Shown one piece after another: positions 8,628 through 17,434 of a stretch of 64,000 nt of DNA. Position 1 is the stretch's first letter, and each line of letters starts with the position of its first letter. The position numbers were made by a program, and so were the translations under genes. The notes under the pieces are model-generated. The model saw only the letters and a program-made list of their open reading frames with translations, searched no databases and was not told the origin of the DNA. The stretch comes from Pseudoflavitalea sp. G-6-1-2 (GTDB taxonomy: Bacteria > Bacteroidota > Bacteroidia > Chitinophagales > Chitinophagaceae). The stretch spans positions 992,001 through 1,056,000 of the forward strand of contig NZ_JABBGB010000002.1 in the NCBI RefSeq assembly GCF_012927185.1. Reading direction: 5' to 3'.

Positions 8628-11600
8628 TCAATTCCCCACCTGCCCCCAGTAATTGTAACTAAACTTCTTGACTATATTACCATCCTTATCACGGATCAGA
8701 CTCAGCCGCCCCATTGCATCATATTCATAAAACAGCGTGTTTCCATTCGGATCTGTTTCACTGGTTATTCCAACTAACTGCGCATAAGTATAAGTTATCA
8801 CCTGGGCGCCTGGAAGATTTTCACGAAGCTTGTTCAGTTCGGTGCGCATCTGGGCATCCGTTGTAGCAGCATTATCCAATATGGCCTGATTGATGTATTG
8901 CCTTGCATTAAGATACCCACTGCCGACAACTTTGGCTACGAGCTCATTCGACTTGTAACCCCATAGAAAGGAGGTGGTAATTCCATCTTTACCTTTTACC
9001 TGACATATGTTACCGAAACTGTCGTATTCTTCAATAACATCCTGCTGTTCCAGCCCATTGCCGGCAATTGATTTGTTAACCGATTGCAGTGTAATCAGCG
9101 TATTATTCAAAAATGAGCCATATGTCATTCTTAATTTGGAAATAGGTTTATTCAACGTGGTGTTCAACTGCTCCTGTTCCACTAACTGGTTTACTATATT
9201 GCGGCTTTTCATTTGATCATATGGAGCCGTTCCGGCAAAATCAGCCGGATATTTCAATAGCGTGGTAATGGTTTGATTGGCACTATTGACGGTTTCTATT
9301 TTTGAAGGAACAAACGAATTGATATACCCATCAGCGTTTCGGCCATAGTCGGTTTTCGTTGAAACTGCGATTTCATTTCCACCAACATAAGTTCTCTCAA
9401 TTGTTTCTTTCAACTTCGCATACCCACCATATAATTCGTAATCCCTGATATAGTATCCAAGACCCCAGGAGCCTTTAAATGCTGCAGTCTGACGTATATA
9501 ATCCTTCATCAGATTTTCATCAGGAACATGAACAGTCTGGCAGGTATTGTATTTAGCTATTTCATAGATATTCTCCGTTTCTTTTATTTTTGTAAGCACC
9601 CCTGATCCCTGATTAAGATAGTCTATTCGTTTTTTCAGCAATCCCCGCAAAAAATCGCGGGAGTCTATAGTGGGAACAGGATACCGGTGCATCAGTACTC
9701 CATCATAGGTTACCCAGTCATCGCAATCATAATATATTCGCCCGCGGTCATTATCGGGAAAATCATTGAATGTTGTAAAATAATATTCTGTTTTTCCGTT
9801 TGAATATCCAGCATCAGCAGACTCAGTCACTTTTCCATAACCTACTGTATTTCCCTGTGTGGTGGTCATCGGATAGCTTGAGGTAACAGTTGAAACGTAT
9901 CCGAATGGAACCCCCTGGTCGTTGATCTGATAATAACCATACTCAGGAATCACGGCAAGTGTTCCTGAAGACACACCTGTGGAATCTTCGTAGTTATAGG
10001 TTTTACGCAGCGATTGCCCTATTCCATCAAAGTTCACAATTGATTTGAGCCGCACTCCCCCAACCTCACAATTGTTGCATGCTGTTTCATTTTCATAATT
10101 GTATGGGAAAGATGCAAACATATCGTTGGTATTAACCACTACCTGCAGCTGCACGGAATAAACTCCAGGAGCAATATAAAAAGACCTGTTAGCGCGCGAA
10201 GCAGGATTAGTAAGTGAATAATACTCGAGGCGTTGTACTTCTATATTGTCCGATTGCCTGATAAAAAGTATTCTGTAAACAACCTGGCCCGGAGGCAAGG
10301 TAGCGTCGAGGTCGGCAATGAGGCACCTGACGGTTATTTTTACCTGTTGGAGTGAAGCACTGGTAACGGTAATGGTCTTAATCATTTCACCAGGTGCCTG
10401 TATTACGGAAGCACCCACTGCTTCCTTCTTAAACAGTTTATTACTCTTCACAGTATTTGCTTCAAAAGTAAAGTCGGCAGTTCCGCCAGTTGGATAAGTT
10501 ATCTTTTTAAGAAGATAGGACTTTGCATATTCAAATGATGGACTTCTGTCTGCCTGTCCCAGTTCAACAATTTCCCATGGACCACCAAGGGTCTTGATCT
10601 TTACAGTTCTTTTTTGTTCGAGTGTAGTATTCGACTTGCCGTTGTAATATCCCCAATGATCCCGCGCTTTTGAATTCCTTTCAGGCAAACGATAGTCTTC
10701 AAAATATTCGAACTTTGTTTCTAGGCCCGGCCCAGTACCAGTTCCGCCGGGACTTATTACCACCGATAATAATTTCAACCTTATGCCGGTTGAATTGATA
10801 TTATCTGTTACTGCGTAATTGCCATTTACAGTGAAATAGGCATAATTGAACTGGATGCTTCGCAGGAGAGTTCCCTGATTATTTTTCACAAGGATCTTGT
10901 CCAGAAAGGGAGTGCAACATCCAACATCTTTTCTGCTGATAGTGGAAGGAATAAATTCTACAGCTCCTTTACTGAACCTGATCTTGCTCAATCGGGAGGC
11001 CTGGTATCTGGTATCAGAATATCTTGATAGCTCCCCACCACTGCTGACATATTCAGACACTGGTATTTCATTGGTTATGCTGTAAGTGTCCTGACTATAC
11101 TCATAAACAATCGAATCAGTTCTGTTATGATTCACCATCTTGGTAAGGTACCACGACGTGGCATAATAGTTAGGATCACTAAGCGGCGGGGCATCAGTTA
11201 GCCAGGAAAAGGTTTTTTCGGCGCTCGTGAAGTAGTAAATGTTACCATTGGCTCCTATAATAGTGAATGCATTAATTAGATTATTGTTGTCTCTCGAATA
11301 ACTGATCTTGATATTCTTTTTCTCTTTCAACTTAACGCTGTCAGCCAAATCAAAAACGAAACTCCCCTGCTCACCATCGGGCAAAGAGTAACTGAAAAAA
11401 TCAGGTTCACTGTCGCGCTCTCCTTTCGCGAACTCCTGGTATAAACCTGCATTGGCCTGATTTTTTACCGGGATTTCGGTCATGTCGAGAAAGCCTTTGT
11501 ATTTATCATCCTGAAAACCATTCACAACTCTCGAAACATTGAAATCCGCCACCAGGCCCCAACCCAAGCCAACCCAGGAAGAAACTTCTTCGAGTTTTAT

Positions 11601-11864
11601 ACCATTTCCTCCGGTATAATTTAACGAGATAGGGATCTGAAAACTTTGCGTAACAATCTCCCATAAAGGCACTGATGCGGATAGTTTGCCCGTATAAAAA
11701 CTGTTTGAATTATTTATTGCAGCCAATGATGAGATAGCTGCCGGAGAGGGAGGTATTACCTTTGGTATCCCTGCTTCCTGAGCATTGATGCACTTTGGAA
11801 AAAATAACAATAGCAATGTGGTGCTGAAAATATTCTTTAATAATAACAGAAGCAATCCTTTCAT
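8628..11864 (-). CDS. Secreted YD/RHS-type protein, partner of the RHS protein
   Basis: A 1078 aa exported protein. I chose ATG 11864 because MKGLLLLLLKNIFSTTLLLL is a signal peptide ending near CINAQ; the eight codons upstream begin with TTG and would only weaken it. The N-terminal half carries the motif GKLSASVPLWEI...LNYTGGNGIKLEEVSSWVGLGWGL (about 50-100), seen in Bacteroidota proteins paired with RHS genes. The C-terminus holds YD-type repeats (DPNGNTLFYEYDAMGRL, DKDGNIVKKFSYNYWG) and then stops without an RHS core. It lies 86 bp upstream of the RHS toxin gene on the same strand, so co-transcription is likely. By analogy with TcB/TcC and SpvB-like partners it may form part of the toxin shell; that is inference. 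Confidence 0.75.
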   Translation of the reverse strand: MKGLLLLLLKNIFSTTLLLLFFPKCINAQEAGIPKVIPPSPAAISSLAAINNSNSFYTGKLSASVPLWEIVTQSFQIPISLNYTGGNGIKLEEVSSWVGLGWGLVADFNVSRVVNGFQDDKYKGFLDMTEIPVKNQANAGLYQEFAKGERDSEPDFFSYSLPDGEQGSFVFDLADSVKLKEKKNIKISYSRDNNNLINAFTIIGANGNIYYFTSAEKTFSWLTDAPPLSDPNYYATSWYLTKMVNHNRTDSIVYEYSQDTYSITNEIPVSEYVSSGGELSRYSDTRYQASRLSKIRFSKGAVEFIPSTISRKDVGCCTPFLDKILVKNNQGTLLRSIQFNYAYFTVNGNYAVTDNINSTGIRLKLLSVVISPGGTGTGPGLETKFEYFEDYRLPERNSKARDHWGYYNGKSNTTLEQKRTVKIKTLGGPWEIVELGQADRSPSFEYAKSYLLKKITYPTGGTADFTFEANTVKSNKLFKKEAVGASVIQAPGEMIKTITVTSASLQQVKITVRCLIADLDATLPPGQVVYRILFIRQSDNIEVQRLEYYSLTNPASRANRSFYIAPGVYSVQLQVVVNTNDMFASFPYNYENETACNNCEVGGVRLKSIVNFDGIGQSLRKTYNYEDSTGVSSGTLAVIPEYGYYQINDQGVPFGYVSTVTSSYPMTTTQGNTVGYGKVTESADAGYSNGKTEYYFTTFNDFPDNDRGRIYYDCDDWVTYDGVLMHRYPVPTIDSRDFLRGLLKKRIDYLNQGSGVLTKIKETENIYEIAKYNTCQTVHVPDENLMKDYIRQTAAFKGSWGLGYYIRDYELYGGYAKLKETIERTYVGGNEIAVSTKTDYGRNADGYINSFVPSKIETVNSANQTITTLLKYPADFAGTAPYDQMKSRNIVNQLVEQEQLNTTLNKPISKLRMTYGSFLNNTLITLQSVNKSIAGNGLEQQDVIEEYDSFGNICQVKGKDGITTSFLWGYKSNELVAKVVGSGYLNARQYINQAILDNAATTDAQMRTELNKLRENLPGAQVITYTYAQLVGITSETDPNGNTLFYEYDAMGRLSLIRDKDGNIVKKFSYNYWGQVGN

Positions 11865-11888
11865 AAAATGAATGGTTAATTTGATCAA

Positions 11889-12672
11889 TCTCTCTTGTTT
11901 GAAACACTATCCTGGCTTGAATTCCGGAGCCTGCCTCTGCGATCGCAGATGCTGATTCGGAAAATCCAGTAATAGTTGAAGTTTGACCTTTTGTATAGTT
12001 TGTACCTCAATGAAATGATCTTGCTAATACCCCATAAGCTACTTTGCAATCGTGTATCGATAACTCTCCCTTTGATGCTGGAAAGTTTTCGGTGTACCGA
12101 AATATGGAAGGTATTCCATTGAACCAGAAGCGTTGGCTATTCCTTTCAATGTCTGATGCAGGGCTGCATGCTTATCATTCGTTATCGGGAAGAGCAGTTC
12201 TATATCTGCAGAATCGATCGTAACCATTGTCTTTCCCTGTCGGGTAAGAACGTTGAAATGCCTTTTCAGTAACGGTATCGATCCTGTTTTGAATGTTTTC
12301 AGATTGTTTTTGGAGATTTTCAAAAAAACGTGAGAGAAAGTTCATGGCCAAACCATCACTTCTCCATTGCACTGAGGCAATATGAGAAACAAACACTGAG
12401 TTAAGTTTGAAAATCAATCTCACAACAATACGGATAGGATTAGAAGTGAAATCTTAGGCAGGTCCAATATAGAGAATATCCCCATATTCTTATCTTGGAC
12501 AATCGACAAAATGAAAAGAATACATGAAAACCCTGATTATCGGACTTGCTCTCACCACTGGCTTCCTGTTTGAAGTAACCGGATTTCTGCTCCGGCTTGA
12601 CTGAAAATGCAGCGCATAGTTTCCACTATGTAAAAACAATCAATCCGGCATCCTTGTCCCTGTAACCCAAAA
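11889..12672. other. Gene-poor region upstream of the RHS locus
   Basis: About 780 bp without a confident gene. It holds overlapping minus-strand open frames around 12039-12423 described separately, and a 26-codon plus-strand frame at 12524-12604 (MKTLIIGLALTTGFLFEVTG...) that looks like an orphan hydrophobic or signal-like peptide, too short to call. The promoter for the RHS pair should lie at its left end, but I see no convincing TAnnTTTG box there. Confidence 0.5.
12039..12345 (-). pseudogene. Possible frameshifted gene remnant
   Basis: Two overlapping minus-strand frames each look partly protein-like. One reads MNFLSRFFENLQKQSENIQNR from 12345, the other contains ADIELLFPITNDKHAALHQ and a tail ending at 12039. 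Neither has a normal start plus a full-length domain, and a single frameshift near 12250-12320 could join them into a protein of about 100 aa. I recognise no family. It could equally be a real 90 aa protein starting at a non-ATG codon, or chance. Confidence 0.2.
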
Positions 12673-13206
12673 ATGTTCAGCATGCATGTTTCCCGATTTG
12701 TAACAACAATCTGCTTACTAACTCTTCTTCTCTCAGGCTGTTCCAGAAGAATATCTATATGTATGGGTATTGTTGCTCAACCCAAAACTCAAGTATACAT
12801 TCCAGGCACAAACGAATATGATCCCACTAAAGAATTGTATGAGAAATTCACCGTAACAAGTATCGATTCTGCAGAAAAAATATATCTGATATACGTCCAA
12901 AAGCAGTCTGACAGCGCTTTGTACAAAATAGTTTCGCGAAAGATCAACACTGATTGTGCAGATGTGAAAGTTGGCAAAGTTTATTCATTTATTGTAAGAT
13001 CACTCACAGAACCACTCACCATCAACAATACAATCATCGACATAAGAAGTAACCTCCATATAGGAGGATTCTCCTGGTACGGTACAACAGTATTACTTGA
13101 AAGAGAGAAGGTAAAAGATGTATACGAAGCCCATAATCTTTCCGGACTTTGCCTGACCAATAAATATCACTTGAAATTACTAGGCACAAGACCATCTTCG
13201 CAATAA
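12673..13206 (+). CDS. Hypothetical lipoprotein
   Basis: A 177 aa protein with a lipoprotein signal: hydrophobic FVTTICLLTLLLSGC with a lipobox LSGC at about residue 23. The mature part is mostly beta-type sequence (for example AEKIYLIYVQKQSDSALYKI and GKVYSFIVRSL) and matches no family I know. It is a single-gene unit, divergent from the RHS operon side and convergent with folB. Its general make-up (short exported protein with paired Cys and a YSF/HTF segment before the C-terminus) loosely resembles the immunity candidate on the other side of the RHS locus, but I cannot show homology. An alternative start is Met 4. Confidence 0.65.
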   Translation: MFSMHVSRFVTTICLLTLLLSGCSRRISICMGIVAQPKTQVYIPGTNEYDPTKELYEKFTVTSIDSAEKIYLIYVQKQSDSALYKIVSRKINTDCADVKVGKVYSFIVRSLTEPLTINNTIIDIRSNLHIGGFSWYGTTVLLEREKVKDVYEAHNLSGLCLTNKYHLKLLGTRPSSQ

Positions 13207-13225
13207 TGCGTCAGCAATAATTGAA

Positions 13226-13585
13226 CTATCGCTCCCACTCCTTCTTCATCGAAATCCCGATCTTCCCCTGAATATTCTCTATCGGAGGTTCCAGCTTATA
13301 AATCGAAATAATCACTTCTTTGGAAAACGGATACTGGTGTTTGATTCTGCGGATAATTCCTTCCGCAACTTTTTCGAGCAATGGCGTGGGAACTGCCATA
13401 CATCTCTTTACAATTTCGAACACCTCAACATAGTTGATGGTATTTCTGATATCATCGAACTGAGCATTTCCTTCGTCGTAGGAAACTTTTACATTCACTT
13501 CATACGGACTACCGGTTTTCTTTTCACCATCATACAATCCGTGATACGCGTGCAGTTGCAGGTTTTGCAGTTCGATTGATACCAT
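13226..13585 (-). CDS. folB: Dihydroneopterin aldolase FolB
   Basis: Folate biosynthesis: 7,8-dihydroneopterin to 6-hydroxymethyl-7,8-dihydropterin plus glycolaldehyde, cytoplasmic. Start ATG 13585 (MVSIELQNLQLHAYHGLY) gives 119 aa, the family size; in-frame codons further upstream fall inside a hairpin. Seen motifs: AYHGLYDGEKKTG (about 13-25, with the conserved HG and Glu), NTINYVEVFEIV (about 48-59), and the C-terminal YKLEPPI with the catalytic Lys. It follows trxB on the same strand but is separated from it by a terminator-like hairpin that ends 3 nt before this ATG. Confidence 0.9.
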   Translation of the reverse strand: MVSIELQNLQLHAYHGLYDGEKKTGSPYEVNVKVSYDEGNAQFDDIRNTINYVEVFEIVKRCMAVPTPLLEKVAEGIIRRIKHQYPFSKEVIISIYKLEPPIENIQGKIGISMKKEWER

Positions 13586-13587
13586 AA

Positions 13588-13628
13588 AACTAATTTGGCC
13601 CCATCTGAGAGACGCGGCCAAATTAGTT
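13588..13628 (-). terminator. Hairpin between trxB and folB
   Basis: A perfect 13-bp inverted repeat (AACTAATTTGGCC at 13588-13600 and its complement at 13616-13628) encloses a 15-nt loop. On the minus strand the stem is followed by TTTT and immediately by the folB ATG, so it can act as the trxB terminator, as a structure occluding the folB start, or both. Confidence 0.6.
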
Positions 13629-13668
13629 ATAACCTGAGAAATTATATGTTATTTTTTTGCTACTCGGA

Positions 13669-14607
13669 CTATACCAATCCCTTTGCAGAAAGGTAGCGTT
13701 CGGCATCCAGTGCAGCCATACATCCGCTACCAGCGGCTGTTACAGCCTGGCGATAGATCTTATCCTGCACATCTCCGGCAGCAAATACGCCTTCGATATT
13801 GGTTTTGGAAGTACCGGGGATGGTTTTGATGTAGCCAGCTTCGTCCATATCCAGCCATCCTTTAAAGATGTCCGAGTTTGGCGTATGCCCGATTGCTACG
13901 AAGAAGCCCTGAACAGGGATCTCTTCAGTAGCGCCTGTTTTCACGTTTTTCACGCGAACAGCTTCTACTTTATTTTCTCCGAGAATTTCATCGGTTTCAG
14001 TTTCCCAGTATACTTTGATGTTGGGTGTGGCCAGCACTCTGTCCTGCATCACTTTAGAAGCACGCATCTGATCTTTACGAACCAGCATGCTTACATTTTT
14101 GGTGAGCTTCGACAGATAGAGCGCTTCTTCAGCTGCAGTATCGCCGGCGCCAACAATGGCAACGTCTTTACCACGGAAGAAGAATCCGTCGCACACTGCG
14201 CAGGCGCTAACGCCGAAGCCGTTGAGACGCTCTTCGCTGGGCAGTCCGAGCCAGCGTGCAGAAGCACCTGTTGCGATGATCACTGCATCTGCTTCCATCA
14301 GTTTTTCATCGTCGATCCAAACCTTGAAGGGTTGTTGCGAAAAATCAACTTTGGTAGCCAGGCCATATCTGATATCAGCTCCCATGCGGGTAGCCTGTTT
14401 TTCAAAATCCACCATCATTTCGGGGCCCTGAATTCCTTCGGGGTAACCGGGATAGTTTTCTACTTCAGTAGTGATGGTCAGTTGCCCGCCGGGCTGAATG
14501 CCCTGATAGAGTACGGGCTTCATGTTTGCTCTTGCTGCATAGATCGCTGCGGTATATCCTGCCGGTCCGGAACCTATGATCAGACAATGTACTTTTTCAC
14601 TTGCCAT
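13669..14607 (-). CDS. trxB: Thioredoxin-disulfide reductase TrxB
   Basis: NADPH-dependent flavoenzyme reducing thioredoxin in the cytoplasm. The 312 aa length is typical. Visible: FAD-binding GSGPAG (12-17), GGQL near 40, the redox-active CAVC (Cys136-Cys139), NADPH-binding GAGDTA (about 151-156), and the C-terminal GVFAAGDVQDKIYRQAVTAAGSG FAD site. It has about 120 bp of its own upstream sequence and is followed by a hairpin before folB, so it is likely transcribed alone or weakly with folB. Confidence 0.96.
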   Translation of the reverse strand: MASEKVHCLIIGSGPAGYTAAIYAARANMKPVLYQGIQPGGQLTITTEVENYPGYPEGIQGPEMMVDFEKQATRMGADIRYGLATKVDFSQQPFKVWIDDEKLMEADAVIIATGASARWLGLPSEERLNGFGVSACAVCDGFFFRGKDVAIVGAGDTAAEEALYLSKLTKNVSMLVRKDQMRASKVMQDRVLATPNIKVYWETETDEILGENKVEAVRVKNVKTGATEEIPVQGFFVAIGHTPNSDIFKGWLDMDEAGYIKTIPGTSKTNIEGVFAAGDVQDKIYRQAVTAAGSGCMAALDAERYLSAKGLV

Positions 14608-14725
14608 ATTGCTGTTTGCTAATTTGAAAATTTGCCAAAAATAACCGTAAAACCGTTAATAAAGCGCCAATAGGATCAACACCTGAATTTACTGTGCATA
14701 ACCTCTTTAACGCATGATGAATTGC

Positions 14726-15604
14726 TTACTGAATCGAAATGGAGCGGTATTGCACTGCAAACCCGCCGAAATACCCCAGTGCGCCGCCCTGGATATTTCC
14801 CAGCACTTTTGTAGGTGATGAAAAGGGGTTTCCGATGCTGGAGTAATTGTATTCCATTGTTCGCCAGAAATCGAAAGTGGCCTTATCTATATTACAAAAT
14901 TTAACCGTGATTGTTTCGCCAAGGTAGAAGAAGCCATAGTCTTCGAGATCGATATCATCTGCGCGGTTGACGCCGCTTTCGAGCTGAATATCGTAGGTTT
15001 TGCCATCAACAATCTGATCGTCAAATGCAGAAGTGAGAGGCGGATAAAAAGGTCCATCATTCACCTGCATGTAGTAACGGATATAATTCCCATAACCTGG
15101 TGGATCCGTGAAACGCCCCATCACTATGGCTTTGGTGGGATCATCACTTTTGGGTGCAGGTTTCCACCAGAGGGAATCCAACGTTTTCTTCATGTAGGGA
15201 ATGGTGGTGGATGCCGTATATTTTTTCCCGTTTACGGTGATGCTCAAATGATATTCTTTCCCATGCTCACCGCGAAATGCATTGGCAGGCCGAAGTGAAT
15301 CTGCTGTGTAATAGTAGATCTTCAATCCTCCCTGAAGGGTGCGTTCGTATTCTCGCAAACGATGTGTTTTCGTTCCGTTTGAAACCGTTATTTCCGCACC
15401 ATGAATGAAGGCGCCGGAAAGCAATTCGGGCGTGAGTTTGCTGAAATAGCTAAGGCTTCGGCTGAGCCTCACTTCGGGATAACGGCCCGATTCGATGGAA
15501 GCATCTACCACTACCTGCTCCCCAGCATCACGCGGAGTGAAGTTGATATTCTTTTCGCAGGAAAAAAACAACAGGGATAATATGAAGGGCAAGAGATGCT
15601 TCAT
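14726..15604 (-). CDS. DUF4249 family lipoprotein
   Basis: A 292 aa exported lipoprotein (MKHLLPFILSLLFFSCEK, lipobox Cys 16) of the Bacteroidota DUF4249 family; the pattern VVVDASIESGRYPEVRLSRS (about 31-50) followed by GAEITVSNG is characteristic. DUF4249 proteins normally sit beside a TonB-dependent receptor and are thought to be outer-membrane-associated, function unknown. Here no receptor is adjacent, so it is an orphan copy. It ends 118 bp upstream of trxB and starts 17 bp after the esterase stop, suggesting co-transcription with the esterase. Confidence 0.82.
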   Translation of the reverse strand: MKHLLPFILSLLFFSCEKNINFTPRDAGEQVVVDASIESGRYPEVRLSRSLSYFSKLTPELLSGAFIHGAEITVSNGTKTHRLREYERTLQGGLKIYYYTADSLRPANAFRGEHGKEYHLSITVNGKKYTASTTIPYMKKTLDSLWWKPAPKSDDPTKAIVMGRFTDPPGYGNYIRYYMQVNDGPFYPPLTSAFDDQIVDGKTYDIQLESGVNRADDIDLEDYGFFYLGETITVKFCNIDKATFDFWRTMEYNYSSIGNPFSSPTKVLGNIQGGALGYFGGFAVQYRSISIQ

Positions 15605-15621
15605 GCAGTAGTCAAATGTAA

Positions 15622-16476
15622 CTATTTCTGCAAAGCGGTTTGCGGATAGATCAGCTTGAAGGCGTTGTACACTGCCTGATGCATCATGGTGGAATGGATT
15701 TCATCGGGCAGGTAATCGTAGAATACTTTGGTGGCGGCGCCTCCGTGCTGCTGCAGCACCTCACGAAGTGAAATGGCATCGTCATACATCACTTTATCTT
15801 CATCCTTGCTGCAGGCGCCTACATACACGTTTACAGGCTTATTGGCGGCTGATTTCAGCAGTTGCGGAGCTTCGGTGAGCAAGGACTCATTGCCCCACCA
15901 GAGGCTCGGACTCATAATGATATAGTTGCTGAAAAGATCGCGGTGTTTCAGCAGTATTTCCGTGGCCAGCAATCCGGCAAGGGACTCGCCGATGAGGGTA
16001 TTGGTGCCGTTGGTGTTGTAATGATACTTCATCCATGGTTGCAGTTCTTTCTCCAGAAAGGCGATATACTTTGCAGAACCGCCGTATGCAGGAAAGCTTT
16101 CTTTTTTGAAACCCATTTTATCGAGGAAATTCAGATCGGGCACGGCAAATGTGCAATCCCTTCTGCGGTTGGTGTTTTCGATGCCAACTACAATGGATCT
16201 TGGGAAACGGTTGATCCATGGCTGCGTATTGAAACGAACGATACCAGTAACATGAATGAAATCTTCTTCTACTCCTCCATCGATGATGTAGATCACGGGA
16301 TATTTCGTGGTATCCTTAGCGTTATAATCTTCGGGGAGATAGATATTGATGGTTCTTTTTTCTTTGAGGGCAGGCGATTCGAGCTGAAACGAATGCGCAA
16401 TTACAACCGGTTGGCCTTTCTGCGCAAAAGCAGACAGGGAAAGGATTACAAGAAGAAGGCAACTGAGAATTTTCAT
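15622..16476 (-). CDS. Secreted alpha/beta-hydrolase, esterase D / siderophore-esterase-like
   Basis: A 284 aa exported hydrolase of the putative esterase family (PF00756: BesA, Fes, esterase D-like). ATG 16476 gives a clean signal peptide MKILSCLLLVILSLSAFAQ; in-frame codons upstream would mask it. Seen: INIYLPEDYNAKDTTKYPVIYIIDGG, typical of the fold start, the nucleophile elbow GESLAG (GxSxG) near residue 165, and a C-terminal His in DEIHSTMMHQ. Substrates of this family include ferric siderophores and short acyl esters; I cannot choose. It is probably co-transcribed with the downstream DUF4249 gene. Confidence 0.8.
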   Translation of the reverse strand: MKILSCLLLVILSLSAFAQKGQPVVIAHSFQLESPALKEKRTINIYLPEDYNAKDTTKYPVIYIIDGGVEEDFIHVTGIVRFNTQPWINRFPRSIVVGIENTNRRRDCTFAVPDLNFLDKMGFKKESFPAYGGSAKYIAFLEKELQPWMKYHYNTNGTNTLIGESLAGLLATEILLKHRDLFSNYIIMSPSLWWGNESLLTEAPQLLKSAANKPVNVYVGACSKDEDKVMYDDAISLREVLQQHGGAATKVFYDYLPDEIHSTMMHQAVYNAFKLIYPQTALQK

Positions 16477-16516
16477 GCGGAAGAATGATTGATTGTTGCG
16501 GAATTGGTCGGAAACC

Positions 16517-16554
16517 AAAAAGAGGGCGCCCCTTTGCTGAGACGACCCTCTTTT
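16517..16554. terminator. Intrinsic terminator after rpoD
   Basis: AAAAAGAGGG at 16517-16526 pairs with CCCTCTTTT at 16546-16554, with additional G-C pairs inside. A T-run follows the stem on both strands. It lies 22 bp past the rpoD stop. Confidence 0.8.
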
Positions 16555-16576
16555 ATCACAAATCCTAATTTTCTTA

Positions 16577-17434
16577 CTAACCTAAATATGCTTTCAGGGC
16601 GTTGCTGTAACGCGCTTTTTGTAAACGCTTGATAGCTCTTTCCTTGATCTGGCGGATACGTTCTTTGGTAAGATCGTATTTCTGACCGATCTGTTCGATG
16701 GTAACGCCGTTTTCGCCGTCGAGGCCGAAGTAAGCGTTTACGATCTCAGCTTCGCGTGGACTCAGCGATTTGAGTACACGGCGAATCTCATTGCGGAGAG
16801 AGTCTTTCATTACATCATCATCAGTATCATCGCCACCTTCCAGCAGGTCGCCCATGGCTACATCCTCTGCTTCGTGAACGGGAGCGTCGAGGGAAGTGTG
16901 ACGGGTATTGCTCTGGAAAATATTGTTGATCTCTGTTTCGCTCATTTCGAGCAATTCAGCCAGCTCTTCGGTAGATGGTTCGCGCTCGTGTTCCTGCTCG
17001 AATGCCATGTACGCTTTGTTGGCTTTGTTGTAGGTGCCAATTTTGTTTTGAGGCAGGCGGACTAATCTGCCCTGCTCTGCCAACGCCTGCAAAATGGACT
17101 GGCGAATCCACCAAACGGCGTAAGAGATGAATTTAAAACCCTTGGTTTCGTCGAAACGCTGGGCTGCTTTTATCAGACCGAGGTTGCCCTCGTTGATCAG
17201 ATCGCTAAGTGAAAGGCCCTGGTGCTGGTACTGCTTAGCCACAGAAACCACAAAACGTAAGTTGGCCTGCACCAATTTGTCGAGCGCTTTTTGGTCACCC
17301 ATTTTAATACGCTGCGCAAGCACAGTTTCCTCTTCCGGAGTGATCATTGGGATCTTGGAAATCTCCTGAAGATACTTTTCTACTGCCTGCGAGTCGCGAT
17401 TTGTTATCTGGGTAGCAATTTTGAGCTGTCTCAT
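16577..17434 (-). CDS. rpoD: Primary sigma factor RpoD/SigA (short Bacteroidota form)
   Basis: Housekeeping sigma factor, 285 aa, lacking the long region 1.1 and non-conserved region found in E. coli; this short form is typical of Bacteroidota. Visible: region 1.2 (DSQAVEKYLQEISKIPMIT), region 2 (NLRFVVSVAKQYQHQGLSLSDLINEGNLGLIKAA, and FKFISYAVWWIRQSI, the -10-recognition helix), region 3 (EREPSTEELAELL), and region 4 (GVTIEQIGQKYDLTKERIRQIKERAIKRL, helix-turn-helix for the -33 element). It is the factor expected to read the TAnnTTTG promoters in this window. It is a single-gene unit with a 400-bp upstream region and its own terminator. Confidence 0.96.
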   Translation of the reverse strand: MRQLKIATQITNRDSQAVEKYLQEISKIPMITPEEETVLAQRIKMGDQKALDKLVQANLRFVVSVAKQYQHQGLSLSDLINEGNLGLIKAAQRFDETKGFKFISYAVWWIRQSILQALAEQGRLVRLPQNKIGTYNKANKAYMAFEQEHEREPSTEELAELLEMSETEINNIFQSNTRHTSLDAPVHEAEDVAMGDLLEGGDDTDDDVMKDSLRNEIRRVLKSLSPREAEIVNAYFGLDGENGVTIEQIGQKYDLTKERIRQIKERAIKRLQKARYSNALKAYLG

